From contig JALHJB010000005.1 of the NCBI GenBank assembly GCA_022839745.1, positions 62,001-126,000 of the forward strand: a stretch of 64,000 nt of DNA, written 5' to 3'. Under the pieces are notes generated by a model. The model made no database searches. It saw only the letters and a list, made by a program, of their open reading frames with translations, and was not told where the DNA came from. Origin of the DNA: Actinomycetes bacterium. Lineage in GTDB: Bacteria > Actinomycetota > Coriobacteriia > Anaerosomatales > Anaerosomataceae. Positions within the stretch are counted from its first letter, which is position 1; each line of letters starts with the position of its first letter. Of the stretch, positions 49,731 to 59,285 are shown piece by piece. The position numbers were made by a program, and so were the translations under genes.

Positions 49731-51437
49731 GTGGAAGAGCACCTGATCCTCGACCGCTATCGTCCGCTGGCCGACCTCGGGTCCGGAGGGTTCGGCTCGG
49801 TCGAGCTCGCGTTCGACACCAAGATGGCCCGGCGTGTGGCCATCAAGCGGCTTCCTCTCGATGACGGACACGCCGCCGTCCGGCGCGCGGGACTCGCCGA
49901 GGCACGCACCGCCGCGATGCTCAACCACCCCTCGATCGTCACCGTTCACGAGTGGGACACCGACGACTCCGCCGCGTATATCGTCATGGAGGACATCGAC
50001 GGCGCCTCCCTCGCCGATATCCTTGACGAGCGCGGTGTCCCGCTTGATGACGACGAGTGCGCGGCGGTCCTCGACGCCGTGGCCGGCGCGGTCGCCTTCG
50101 CGCATGCCAACGGCGTCCTGCACCTCGACCTCAAGCCAGCGAACATCCTCGTGGCCCGTGACGGCCGCGTGAAGGTCGCCGACTTCGGCATCGCCGCCCT
50201 CACCGACGCGACGGGCCGGGCACGGGGGGCGAGCGGCACGATCGGTTACATGCCACCCGAGCAGCTGCGGGGCCGACCCGTTGATGAGCGCACGGATACC
50301 TGGGCGCTCGGCGCGCTGCTGTACGAGCTCCTCACGCGTGCCAACCCCTTTGACGCGGACACCGCCGAGGGGTCCCTCTTCAAGATCGAGGTCGCGCCCG
50401 TCCCGGCGCCATCAGAGTTCGAGCCCACGCTCTCTGAGGAGATCGACGAGGTCCTGCTGAACGCGCTTGCGCCCGACCCCGACGACCGGTACCAGTCGAT
50501 CGAAGAGTTGGCCGACGCGCTCTCGCCGCTGCTCGGCGACGCCCGGCTCGGCCGGAAGAGCCTGGCGGAGTACCTCGATGACACGCTCGGCGATGACGTC
50601 GGGTACGAGGGCGAATACGGCCGGCCTGGGCTCTGGGATGCGCTCGCTCCCTACTCGGGGTGGTTCCGCCGGGCAGCCGCGGCGCTCGTCTCCGGCTGGC
50701 TCGGGTGGGCTGGCGTGAGCGCGGTACTGCCAGACGGCGGGGCAGGCCTCGCGGCCGGGGCGCTCGCGGGTCTTGCCGGAGCCCTCGCTCCGGGGCTTGG
50801 GCTGGCGCTCGGCGGCGTGTCCTTCTCGGCAGGCCTGGGCGTGGTGGCCGAGTGGTGGCTGGGATTGGCGGCGCTTGCGCTGTTCGCCGCCCACTGGCTG
50901 GCCGTAGGTCGCCACGGCGAGGGCGACGCGCTCATGCCAGCAGCAGGGCCTCTGCTCGGGATCGCACGCATGGCGCCCGCCGCGCCCCTGCTGGCCGGCT
51001 ACGCGTTCCCACCGCTGCAGGCAGCCGTCGCAGGCGGCCTCTCGGCGCTGGCGACGATGCTGGTGAGCGCGGCCACCGGCGGCTCCGCGTCCCTCCTTTC
51101 GCCGGGCTGGAGCTGGCTCTGGCACCCGTGGAGCGGCGCCACCACCGTTGATGCCGCACTCCGCACGGTCGCCGACCCGGGAGTGCTCGCGGTGGTCGCG
51201 GCCTGGGCGATCGCCGGTGCGACGTGCTCCGCGCTGTGCGGGCGAAGCTCGCGTGGTGCGGCAGTACTCGGCGTGGCTTTGGGCATCGCCGTCATCGCCG
51301 GCGGCTACGCGCTGTGGGGAGCGATCGGCAACGGCACGGCCCCGCTGGCCTCCGCAGCGGTGGACCTTGGCATCTCCGCTGTGCTCATGATCGCGGTCGT
51401 CGCGTTCGGACCGCCCCCGCAGTCGCGGGATGTCTAG
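49731..51437 (+). CDS. Serine/threonine protein kinase with polytopic membrane C-terminus
   Basis: A 568-residue protein. The Gly loop LGSGGFGSVELAFD, VAIKRLPL (Lys), HLDLKPANI at about residue 130 and VADFGIAAL make a Hanks-type kinase. The HRD motif is HLD, so it is a non-RD kinase. From about residue 305 the protein is a series of Ala/Gly/Leu-rich membrane helices, with no extracellular PASTA. The GTG start at VEEHLILDRY has GGAG upstream, and TACAAT at 49699-49704 is a likely -10. Its position at the head of the fha-pstP cluster resembles actinobacterial pknA/pknB loci. Confidence 0.85.
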   Translation: MEEHLILDRYRPLADLGSGGFGSVELAFDTKMARRVAIKRLPLDDGHAAVRRAGLAEARTAAMLNHPSIVTVHEWDTDDSAAYIVMEDIDGASLADILDERGVPLDDDECAAVLDAVAGAVAFAHANGVLHLDLKPANILVARDGRVKVADFGIAALTDATGRARGASGTIGYMPPEQLRGRPVDERTDTWALGALLYELLTRANPFDADTAEGSLFKIEVAPVPAPSEFEPTLSEEIDEVLLNALAPDPDDRYQSIEELADALSPLLGDARLGRKSLAEYLDDTLGDDVGYEGEYGRPGLWDALAPYSGWFRRAAAALVSGWLGWAGVSAVLPDGGAGLAAGALAGLAGALAPGLGLALGGVSFSAGLGVVAEWWLGLAALALFAAHWLAVGRHGEGDALMPAAGPLLGIARMAPAAPLLAGYAFPPLQAAVAGGLSALATMLVSAATGGSASLLSPGWSWLWHPWSGATTVDAALRTVADPGVLAVVAAWAIAGATCSALCGRSSRGAAVLGVALGIAVIAGGYALWGAIGNGTAPLASAAVDLGISAVLMIAVVAFGPPPQSRDV

Positions 51438-51557
51438 CGATACGCGCGTACGCCTCGATTCGGGTTCCGGCAACAACCCGGCGACATCCTGCAGGGACTC
51501 TCCGCCGACGCTGGTATCATGAGGTTTCCGCAACGATCCCGACGACAGCGCAGGCAC

Positions 51558-52262
51558 ATGGGCATCCTCTCCGACTTCGAAGACAGGATCGGTGGCGCCA
51601 TCGAGGGCGTGTTCGCCGGCGCGTTCCGCTCCCCCGTCCAACCCGTGGAGATCGCGCGAGCGCTCGCCAGGGCCGCCGATGACGGTCGCAGTCTCGGCGT
51701 GGCCACCGTGTATGCACCCACGTCGTACACCGTGGCGCTCTCGCCGGAGGATGCCGAGAACCTCGGTTCGTTCCGTGCCACGCTCGCCGGCGAGCTTGCC
51801 ACCTACATTGCCGATCACGCCCGCGAGCGCGGTTACCATCTGCACGGCAAGCCGAAGGTCGAGTTCGTGGTGCACGACGACCTCCGCCTCGGCCGGTTCC
51901 GGGTGAGCGCCGCGCTTTCCGAGGAGCCCGCCGCGGTGCCTCAGGCCGTCGAGTCTCACCCCCCTGTCGCGCCCGGTATGGCCACCGTCACCGTGGGCGA
52001 CCTCGGCCACGACGTGGCGCTCAGTGGCGACCAGGTGCTCGTGGGGCGGCTTGCCGAGTGCCAGATCCACCTCGATGACGCCAACGTCTCGCGCCGCCAT
52101 GCGGCATTCGTGCGGTTGGACTCCGGTTGGGCGATCACCGACCTCGGCTCCACGAACGGCACGCGCGTCAACGGTGAGGCGATCGAGCGGGTCCGCCTGC
52201 ACGATGGCGACGTAATCGAGATCGGGCTCGCCCGGCTCGTCTACCACGAGCCGAGAGGATGA
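51558..52262 (+). CDS. fhaA: FhaA-like protein (DUF3662 plus FHA domain)
   Basis: A 234-residue protein. The N-terminal DUF3662 (MGILSDFEDRIGGAIEGVF, then VQPVEIARALARAADDG) is typical of actinobacterial FhaA. A C-terminal FHA domain (VLVGRLAECQIHLDDANVSR, ITDLGSTNGTRVNGEAI) binds phosphothreonine peptides. In mycobacteria FhaA links PknA/PknB signals to the cell-wall machinery. The ATG at MGILSDFEDR was preferred over the upstream frame, although the ribosome site is weak. Confidence 0.92.
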   Translation: MGILSDFEDRIGGAIEGVFAGAFRSPVQPVEIARALARAADDGRSLGVATVYAPTSYTVALSPEDAENLGSFRATLAGELATYIADHARERGYHLHGKPKVEFVVHDDLRLGRFRVSAALSEEPAAVPQAVESHPPVAPGMATVTVGDLGHDVALSGDQVLVGRLAECQIHLDDANVSRRHAAFVRLDSGWAITDLGSTNGTRVNGEAIERVRLHDGDVIEIGLARLVYHEPRG

Positions 52263-52265
52263 GCG

Positions 52266-52682
52266 ATGGTCGACGTCGTTCTGCTCTTCGGACGCATAGT
52301 GCTGCTCGGGCTGCTCTACCTCTTCCTGATCGCGGCCGTGAAGACCGGCATCGGTATGATCGGCGGCCGTGCGCGACAGGCCGGCGGCGGTCTCGCGCTC
52401 CGGGTCACGCGCGGTCCGCGTGAGATCACCGGCGTGAGCGTCCCGTTGGGCGGGCCTGTGCTCATCGGCCGCTCACCAGACGCCGATCTTGTGATCGCCG
52501 ACGACTTCGTGTCCTCCACCCACGCCCGGGTAAGCACCACCGAGTCCGGCCCCGTGCTCGAGGACCTCGGCTCCACCAACGGCACCCTGCTGAACGGTCA
52601 GCCCGTCACCCGCCCGATGCCGCTGGGCCCCGGTGACGCCATCGAGCTCGGACGCAACAGGATCGAGGTGGTGAAGCTGTGA
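52266..52682 (+). CDS. fhaB: FhaB-like FHA-domain protein (membrane-tethered)
   Basis: A 138-residue protein. One N-terminal membrane helix (LLFGRIVLLGLLYLFLIAAV) is followed by an FHA domain with VLIGRSPDADLVIADDFVSS, the TH-A-R after it and LEDLGSTNGTLLNGQ. It starts three bases after fhaA and overlaps pstP (GTGA), so the three are co-transcribed. It probably reads kinase marks on the membrane. Confidence 0.93.
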   Translation: MVDVVLLFGRIVLLGLLYLFLIAAVKTGIGMIGGRARQAGGGLALRVTRGPREITGVSVPLGGPVLIGRSPDADLVIADDFVSSTHARVSTTESGPVLEDLGSTNGTLLNGQPVTRPMPLGPGDAIELGRNRIEVVKL

Positions 52683-53758
52683 GCGCCTACCGCGACCCCG
52701 GATACGCCGGCGACAGCCATGTCGGGCGCGTCCGCTCGGACAACGAGGACGCGTTCCTGCTCGCACCGCCGCTCTTCGCCGTAGCCGATGGTCTCGGTGG
52801 CCACCAGGCTGGCGAGGTCGCAAGTTCGCTCGCGATCGACACGCTGCTCGAAAACGCGCCGCGCACCGGCGATGCCAAGGCGCTCGGCCGGGCCGTGCGC
52901 AGAGCCAACGCGGCCGTGATCGAGGCCGCCGCCGCCGGCCGTGGCAAGTCCGGGATGGGCACCACGCTCACCGCCGTGATGGTGGAGGGTACGCGACTCT
53001 CGGTCGCGCACGTGGGCGACAGCCGCGCGTACCTGCTGCACCTCGGCACGCTCCAGCAGCTCACCGACGACCACTCGCTCGTGGCCGACCTCGTGCGTCA
53101 GGGCAGGATCACCCCCGAGGAGTCGCGCGTCCACCCCAACCGCAGCGTGATCACCCGTGCGCTGGGCTCCGATCCCGACATGATGGCCGACGCTTTCGAA
53201 GCCGAAGCCGCCATCGGCGACCGCCTGCTCCTCGCCACCGACGGGCTCACCTCGATGGTCGCCGACGATGAGATCGAGGCGGTCCTGGCGACCGCCCCAA
53301 CGCCCGATGCCGCCGTGAACGAACTGATCGACCGGGCACTGAGCGCGGGCGGACAGGACAACATCACGGTCGTGGTCGCCGACATCGGCACGCATCCACG
53401 CGCGTCACGAGGCTCAGGCTCTGCCCGCCGGTGGGCCGTGCGGGTCCTCTGGGTGCTCACCGCGTTGGCCGTGATCGGCGGCGCCGCGCTTGCGGCGCGC
53501 TCGTACGCCCGCTCGCAGGCCTACGTCATCGATGAAGCGGGCTACGTCGCAGTGTACGAAGGCGTGCCGGGCGTGTTCGCCGGGTTCACTATGAACGAGC
53601 GGTCCCGCGTCACCACCGTGCCGGTGAGCGCGCTCGACCCCATCACGCGGGCCCGCCTCGCGCAGGGCATCCAGGTGGACGGCCTTGCCGAGGCGCTGAC
53701 CCTCGTTGAGACGTACCGGGAGCGCGCCGCCGAGACCTCCCCGTCCGCGGGCCCGTAG
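52679..53758 (+). CDS. pstP: PP2C-type protein phosphatase PstP-like
   Basis: A 359-residue protein. The PPM/PP2C domain (about 1-240) shows SHVGRVRSDNEDAFLL, FAVADGLGGHQAGEVAS, VAHVGDSRAYLL and GGQDNITVVVADI, so all metal-ligand Asp motifs are present. One membrane helix (RVLWVLTALAVIGGAALAA) and a small outer domain follow. It should reverse kinase phosphorylation in the same cluster. The GTG start overlaps the fhaB stop. Confidence 0.93.
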   Translation: MSAYRDPGYAGDSHVGRVRSDNEDAFLLAPPLFAVADGLGGHQAGEVASSLAIDTLLENAPRTGDAKALGRAVRRANAAVIEAAAAGRGKSGMGTTLTAVMVEGTRLSVAHVGDSRAYLLHLGTLQQLTDDHSLVADLVRQGRITPEESRVHPNRSVITRALGSDPDMMADAFEAEAAIGDRLLLATDGLTSMVADDEIEAVLATAPTPDAAVNELIDRALSAGGQDNITVVVADIGTHPRASRGSGSARRWAVRVLWVLTALAVIGGAALAARSYARSQAYVIDEAGYVAVYEGVPGVFAGFTMNERSRVTTVPVSALDPITRARLAQGIQVDGLAEALTLVETYRERAAETSPSAGP

Positions 53759-53764
53759 CCGGCG

Positions 53765-56506
53765 ATGCGGACCAGACGCGACACCGAGCTCGTCCTTCTG
53801 CTGGCCGCCGCACCCGCGGTGGTCCTTCTGTTCGTCCTCGTGCACGGCGCCCATGGCGGCGAGGTCGGTCTCGCGCAGCTCGCGGTGCCCCTCGGCCTGT
53901 TCGGCTGTTTCGTCGTCGCGCACGTGGCGGCGCGCTTCCTCGCTCGTGGTGCCGACCCCGTGCTGCTTCCCGTGGCGTTCCTGCTCACGGGCGTAGGACT
54001 CGCCACCATCACGCGCCTCGATCCGGAACTCGCCCAGAGCCAGGTGCTCTGGGTGCTCGCGGGCATCGTGGCGCTCGTGGCCACGCTTGCGGCGGTGCCC
54101 TCGCTCGAGCGGCTCGCTCGCTACAAGTACACGATCGCACTCGGCGGTATCGTGCTGCTGCTCCTTCCGGCGGTGATCGGCGTCGAGGTCAACGGAGCCA
54201 AGCTCTGGCTGCGCTTCGCCGGCATGTCGTTCCAGCCCGCCGAGGTAGCCAAGATCCTCATCGTGCTCTTCCTCGGGGCCTATCTCGCCGAGAAGCGCGA
54301 GGTGCTGTCGGTCGCCACCAAGCGCACCCTTGGCGTCTGGCTTCCGCCGGCGCGACACCTCGGGCCGTTGCTGCTCATGTGGGCCGTGAGCCTCGTAGTG
54401 CTCGTGGCCGAGAAGGACCTGGGCTCGAGCCTGCTCTTCTTCGGCACGTTCCTCGTGATGCTCTACGCCGCTACCGGCCGGCCCGCCTACGTGGTCACCG
54501 GATTCGGGCTGTTCGCCGTGGGCGCCACGGCCGCCTACCTTGTGTTCGGACACGTGCAGCAGCGTGTCGCGATCTGGCTCGACCCGTTCGCTGACGCCGC
54601 AGGGCGCGGCTATCAGCTCGTGCAGTCGCTGTTCGCGCTTGCCGATGGCCGCATGATCGGCCTGGGCGTGGGCCGGGGGCTGCCGGGACGGATCCCGTTC
54701 GTGGAGACCGACTTCATCTTCACGGCCATCGCCGAGGAGCTCGGCCTGCTTGGCGGCGCAGCGATCATCATCGCGTTCCTCGTCTTCTGCCTGCGGGGCC
54801 TGTCCACCGCCGCCCGCGCGCGCTCGGACATGGCCGCCATCACCGCCACCGGCCTGGTGGCGATCATCGGGTTGCAGTCGTTCGTGATCATCGGCGGCGT
54901 GACCCGGCTGATCCCGCTCACGGGCATCACGCTGCCGTTCGTGAGCTACGGCGGCAGCTCGCTGCTCTCCAACTTCATCCTGCTCGGCCTGCTGATGCGT
55001 GCCGGCGACGCCGGCACGGGAAGCGAGACCGACCTCATCGTCTCGGGCGGTACCGGCCTGTTGGGCCGGCTCGCCCTTACCCGCCGGCTCACCGGTGTTG
55101 GAGTGATGGTCGCGGTGCTCATGGTGGCACTCGTCGCCAATCTCACGTACATCCAGGTCATCTCCGCTGACCGGCTGGCCGCCAACCCCGCGAACACCCG
55201 CGGCCTCACCGCCGAGATGCGGCAGGAGCGTGGCGCGATCATCACGGCCGACGGCGTGGTGCTCGCCGACTCGGTGCGCGAGGGCGAGACGTACACCCGG
55301 CGATATCCACAGGGTGATACGGCAGCGCATGTCGTCGGCTACCACAGCCTGAAGTACGGGCGCGCCGGGATCGAAGCGGCGGCCAACGAGGCGCTTGCCG
55401 GCAAGCGCGACTTCGCGAACCTCGCCGACATGATCGAGGCCGCGGCCGGCGTGCCGGTTCCCGGCAACGACGTGCGGCTCACTATCGACTCCCGCGTCCA
55501 GGCAGCCGCCGAGGCGGCCCTCGGCGATCGGCGCGGGGCGTGTGTGGCGATCGACCCCACCACCGGCGCCGTGCTCGCCTATGCGTCCAACCCCGATTAC
55601 GACCCCAGCACTATCGATGAAGCCTGGGAGGCCCTCTCGGGTGATGACGGCGGGGCGCCGCTTGTGGACCGCGTGGGCAGCAGCCTGTACCCGCCGGGCT
55701 CGACCTTCAAGGTCGTTACGCTGGCGGCAGCGCTGCAAAGCGGGGTGGCATCGCTCGAAACGACCTACACCGGTCCGGCACGCATCGACATCGGTGGGGC
55801 ACCGGTCACCAACTACGGTGGCAGCGCGTATGGTGCCATCGATCTTCGCAAAGCCACCTCCAGCTCGGTGAACACGGTCTTCGGCCAACTCGCCCGCGAC
55901 GTCGGCGCACAGCGGCTCGTGGCGCAGTGCGAGGAGTTCGGCATAGGCTCCCGTGTCCCGTTCGACCTCCCCACGGTGGCCTCGCTCATGCCCGACCCGG
56001 ACGAGATGACCGTGTGGGAGACGGCGTGGGCCGGCGTGGGACAACCCGTGGGACAGCACGAGAGCCCGCCGGGACCGCAAGTCACCCCGCTGCAGATGGC
56101 ACTCATCACTGCCGGCATCGCCAACGACGGAACGGTCATGCGGCCGTATCTCATCGACGCGATCACCGATCGCTCGGGTCGCGTGATCACCGGCACCACT
56201 CCCCGCACCTGGACGAACGCGATCGACCCGGTCACGGCCCGATCGGTCACCGAGGCGATGGTCGCGGTCGTCCGCTCGGGCTCAGGTGGACGCGCGGCGA
56301 TACAGGGGGTCACCGTGGCCGGCAAGACCGGCACAGCCGAGGCCGGCAAGTCGGTGGAGACGCACGCGTGGTTCGTAGGATTCGCCCCCGCCGAGGAGCC
56401 ACGCGTGGCTGTGGCGATCGTTCTCGAGAACTCGGGAGTGGGCGGCACGGTCGCCGCCCCCGCGGCACGCGGCGTCCTGCAGGCCGGCCTGGAAGCGGTT
56501 CGCTGA
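53765..56506 (+). CDS. Fused SEDS glycosyltransferase (RodA/FtsW) and class B penicillin-binding protein
   Basis: A 913-residue single frame. Residues ~1-430 are the polytopic SEDS domain (INGAKLWL-like EVNGAKLWLRFAGMSFQPAE, GLPGRIPFVETDFIFTAIAEELG, LPFVSYGGSSLLSNF). After a short linker, a second anchor helix (~440-465) opens a transpeptidase with STFK (~645), SVN (~700) and KTG (~852). In most actinobacteria these are two genes, rodA and pbpA. Here glycan polymerase and crosslinker are covalently joined. It lies between pstP and pknB and starts six bases after pstP, so it is probably controlled by phosphorylation. Confidence 0.93.
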   Translation: MRTRRDTELVLLLAAAPAVVLLFVLVHGAHGGEVGLAQLAVPLGLFGCFVVAHVAARFLARGADPVLLPVAFLLTGVGLATITRLDPELAQSQVLWVLAGIVALVATLAAVPSLERLARYKYTIALGGIVLLLLPAVIGVEVNGAKLWLRFAGMSFQPAEVAKILIVLFLGAYLAEKREVLSVATKRTLGVWLPPARHLGPLLLMWAVSLVVLVAEKDLGSSLLFFGTFLVMLYAATGRPAYVVTGFGLFAVGATAAYLVFGHVQQRVAIWLDPFADAAGRGYQLVQSLFALADGRMIGLGVGRGLPGRIPFVETDFIFTAIAEELGLLGGAAIIIAFLVFCLRGLSTAARARSDMAAITATGLVAIIGLQSFVIIGGVTRLIPLTGITLPFVSYGGSSLLSNFILLGLLMRAGDAGTGSETDLIVSGGTGLLGRLALTRRLTGVGVMVAVLMVALVANLTYIQVISADRLAANPANTRGLTAEMRQERGAIITADGVVLADSVREGETYTRRYPQGDTAAHVVGYHSLKYGRAGIEAAANEALAGKRDFANLADMIEAAAGVPVPGNDVRLTIDSRVQAAAEAALGDRRGACVAIDPTTGAVLAYASNPDYDPSTIDEAWEALSGDDGGAPLVDRVGSSLYPPGSTFKVVTLAAALQSGVASLETTYTGPARIDIGGAPVTNYGGSAYGAIDLRKATSSSVNTVFGQLARDVGAQRLVAQCEEFGIGSRVPFDLPTVASLMPDPDEMTVWETAWAGVGQPVGQHESPPGPQVTPLQMALITAGIANDGTVMRPYLIDAITDRSGRVITGTTPRTWTNAIDPVTARSVTEAMVAVVRSGSGGRAAIQGVTVAGKTGTAEAGKSVETHAWFVGFAPAEEPRVAVAIVLENSGVGGTVAAPAARGVLQAGLEAVR

Positions 56507-56589
56507 GACCCGCTGCGAGGGCGCTACCCATACGGTAGAATAGGGCGGCGCCCGGGCGCCGTACAGTATGCAGAGAGGGCGGTTCATCC

Positions 56590-58449
56590 GTGGACGATGT
56601 CGTATTCGGACGTAGATACAGAGTCATAGAGAAGATCGGCTCCGGCGGCATGGCCGACGTGTTCAAGGCCGTGGACGATGTCCTCGGCAGGACCGTCGCC
56701 GTCAAGGTGCTGCACCCGCGCTACGCGTCCGATCCCACGTTCGTGGCCCGGTTCCGCCAGGAAGCGCAGGCGGCGGCGAACCTCTCGCATCCCAACATCG
56801 TGAACATGTACGACTGGGGTCGCGACGGCGAGACGTACTACATAGTCATGGAGTACGTGAAAGGCACCGACCTGAAGTCGCTCGTAGCCCAGCAGGGCCC
56901 GCTCGACCCGCGCAAGGCGGCCGAGTACGCGGCGCAGGTGTGCAGCGCGCTTGCCGTGGCGCACGGCTACGACATCATCCATCGCGACATCAAGCCGCAT
57001 AACATCGTGCTCGCACCCGATGGCACGGTGAAGGTGATGGACTTCGGCATCGCACGTGCCGGGAACACCACGATGACGCAGACGGGCTCGGTGCTGGGGA
57101 CCGCTCAGTACATCAGCCCCGAACAGGCGCAGGGCAAGCAGCTGTCCCCCGCCTCCGACCTCTACTCGCTCGGCGTCACCCTCTACGAGCTGGTGACCGG
57201 CAGGCCGCCGTTCGATGCGGACACCCCGGTCGCCACCGCGCTGCAACAGGTGAACGACGAGCCGATCCCGCCGCGACAGGTGCGCGCGTCGATCCCTCCG
57301 GCGCTTGAGGCCGTGATCCTGCGCGCGATGCGCAAGAATCCCGCCGAGCGCTACACCTCGGCCACCGAGATGCGCGACGACCTGCGTCGCGTGCTGAACG
57401 GCGACGGCCCCGCCGGCGGCGTGTACGCGGGTGCCGCATCGCCCGACCACACAAGCGTGTTGCCACCGGTAGAGCGCGCGGCAAGCGCGCGGCCGGCGAG
57501 CGCCCCGCGTATGCAGCCCGTGCCCGAGCGCCGCATGAGCCCGTGGGCCTGGGTGGCGATCGTCGCCGCGCTGCTCGTAGTGGGCCTCGGTGTGGCATAC
57601 GCGCTCGGCGCGTTCGGCGGCGGCGGCGTGGTCGTACCGCCGCTTGCGGGTCTCACCGAAGAGCAGGCACAGACCGAGCTCGAAGCCGCCGGACTCACGC
57701 TCGGCGTGGTCGGCACCGAGAACAGTGACACCGTGGAGCCGGGCATCATCATCAGCCAGGACCCGGAGGCGGGAGACAAGGTCGAGGAGGGCACCGCGAT
57801 CAACATCGTGGTGAGCCTCGGCATCGAGCAGGTGGTCGTCCCTGACCTCACGGAGTACAAGGAAGCCGATGCGATCGCAGCGATCCGGTCCACCGGCGAG
57901 CTGGAGTACGACCACAGCGAGCCGGAGAACAGCACGGAGGTCGCCAAGGGTCTCGTCATCCGCACCGAGCCTGCGGCCGGTGCACCCGTGCCCAAGGGCA
58001 CGCCCGTCATCCTGTACGTTTCCGAGGGCGTTGAGCTGGTGAAGGTGCCCGACGTGACCGGCCTGTCGCTCGCCAAGGCGCAGGCGCAGCTCGAGGACAT
58101 CGGCCTGAAAGCGAAGACCACGGAGGCGTTCAGCGACAGCGTGCCCAAGGGCAGCGTGATCTCACAGAAGCCCGATCCCACCGTGCTGATCGAGGCCGGG
58201 AGCACGGTCACGCTCGAGATATCCAAGGGGCCCGAGGTGATCATCGTGCCGGACGTGCGCACAATGAACGAGGCCGACGCCAAGAAGGCGCTCACGGACC
58301 TCGGCCTGGAGCCGAAGGTCACCTATGTGACGAGCCCGGACGATGGCATCGTGGTCAATCAGTTCCCGATCCCCGGCGCCTCCGCCAAGCGCGGCGACGT
58401 GGTCGAGATCGAGGTCGGCAAGACGCCCGGCGATGGTGCTGGCGACTAA
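56590..58449 (+). CDS. pknB: PASTA-domain serine/threonine kinase PknB
   Basis: A 619-residue protein. The kinase domain shows KIGSGGMADVFKAVD, VAVKVLHPRYASD, IIHRDIKPHNIVLAPDG and MDFGIARAGN, an RD kinase. A membrane helix is near 316-340. Four PASTA domains follow (starting at about 347, 415, 480 and 550) and sense peptidoglycan or muropeptides. The GTG start has GAGGGCGG upstream, and TAGAAT at 56536-56541 may be a separate -10. It closes the cell-wall signalling cluster. Confidence 0.95.
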   Translation: MDDVVFGRRYRVIEKIGSGGMADVFKAVDDVLGRTVAVKVLHPRYASDPTFVARFRQEAQAAANLSHPNIVNMYDWGRDGETYYIVMEYVKGTDLKSLVAQQGPLDPRKAAEYAAQVCSALAVAHGYDIIHRDIKPHNIVLAPDGTVKVMDFGIARAGNTTMTQTGSVLGTAQYISPEQAQGKQLSPASDLYSLGVTLYELVTGRPPFDADTPVATALQQVNDEPIPPRQVRASIPPALEAVILRAMRKNPAERYTSATEMRDDLRRVLNGDGPAGGVYAGAASPDHTSVLPPVERAASARPASAPRMQPVPERRMSPWAWVAIVAALLVVGLGVAYALGAFGGGGVVVPPLAGLTEEQAQTELEAAGLTLGVVGTENSDTVEPGIIISQDPEAGDKVEEGTAINIVVSLGIEQVVVPDLTEYKEADAIAAIRSTGELEYDHSEPENSTEVAKGLVIRTEPAAGAPVPKGTPVILYVSEGVELVKVPDVTGLSLAKAQAQLEDIGLKAKTTEAFSDSVPKGSVISQKPDPTVLIEAGSTVTLEISKGPEVIIVPDVRTMNEADAKKALTDLGLEPKVTYVTSPDDGIVVNQFPIPGASAKRGDVVEIEVGKTPGDGAGD

Positions 58450-58482
58450 CGCCTCGATCGCCGAGCACCGTAGAACGCACAC

Positions 58483-58513
58483 CGAACGGGTCCGCGATCA
58501 GCGGGCCTGTTCG
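58483..58513. terminator. Bidirectional terminator between pknB and the phosphoribosyltransferase gene
   Basis: A 13-pair stem with two G-T pairs, CGAACGGGTCCGC / GCGGGCCTGTTCG, loop GATCA. It overlaps the last codons of the minus-strand gene. Confidence 0.6.
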
Positions 58514-59163
58514 CGTTCGTGCCACGCCGCACGCAGGGCGGCGATCACCTCGGCGTCGGAGACCTGTCCGAACCGCGTGTAGTACTGGCCGACCGCCTGC
58601 ATGTGAGGATCGACCCACAGCACCACCAGCTCGTCCGCGACCTGATGGAGCGCTTGTTCGGCCGAGGGTGACGCCACGGGCGCCGCAACGATGATGCGCG
58701 CCGCGCCACGGCGTCTGAGTGAGCGCGCCGCCGCCAGGAGCGTGAGTCCGGTGGCGATGCCGTCGTCCACGAGCACGACAACGCGTCCGGCGATCACCGG
58801 TGCGGCACGGTCTCCCCGGTACGCCGCGAGCCGGCGCCGGATCTCCGCACCCGCGCTCACGGCCTCCCGCTGGAGGTACTCCGCGTCGGCCACCAGGCGC
58901 TCGCCCGCGATGAGCTCGCCGTCGGCGTCGACCGCCGCGACGGCGTACTCGGGATTCCCCGGCGCGCCGATCTTCCGCACGACCTCGATGTCGAGATCGA
59001 GCCCGAGCGCGCGTGCCACCTCGGCGGCAACGATCACCCCGCCGCGCGGGACGCCGAGCACGAGCGTGTCCGCGGGAAGCGCCCGCCCAGGGCCACCGAT
59101 ACCCGGTCGTCCGGCAAGCGCCTCAGCCAGACGCCGGCCTGCGTCGATCCGATCGGTGAACAT
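58498..59163 (-). CDS. Phosphoribosyltransferase-domain protein
   Basis: A 221-residue protein. The PRPP loop reads VVLVDDGIATGLTLLAAARS, and VLGVPRGGVIVAAEVARAL and RKIGAPGNPEYAVAAV match the stand-alone PRT family (often annotated as a phosphoribosyltransferase of unknown substrate, sometimes next to dienelactone hydrolase). GGAAGGGGG precedes the ATG at MFTDRIDAGR. The substrate base is not known. Monocistronic. Confidence 0.87.
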   Translation of the reverse strand: MFTDRIDAGRRLAEALAGRPGIGGPGRALPADTLVLGVPRGGVIVAAEVARALGLDLDIEVVRKIGAPGNPEYAVAAVDADGELIAGERLVADAEYLQREAVSAGAEIRRRLAAYRGDRAAPVIAGRVVVLVDDGIATGLTLLAAARSLRRRGAARIIVAAPVASPSAEQALHQVADELVVLWVDPHMQAVGQYYTRFGQVSDAEVIAALRAAWHEREQAR

Positions 59164-59285
59164 CAGGCCCACCCCCTTCCGCAACAGGGCCTACCCACGT
59201 GTATTCCCACGTCTCAGCGCTCTGATGACCGGATGCACCGGACCGCCACCTGGTGGGCGGGTATCATGAACGCGGAGGTGGCGAC

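Noticed and set aside
53414..56080. 888-residue open frame on the minus strand opposite the SEDS/PBP gene
   Set aside because: It is composed mostly of Arg, Gly, Glu, His and Asp, has no domain pattern, and mirrors the strong GC3 bias of the real plus-strand gene.
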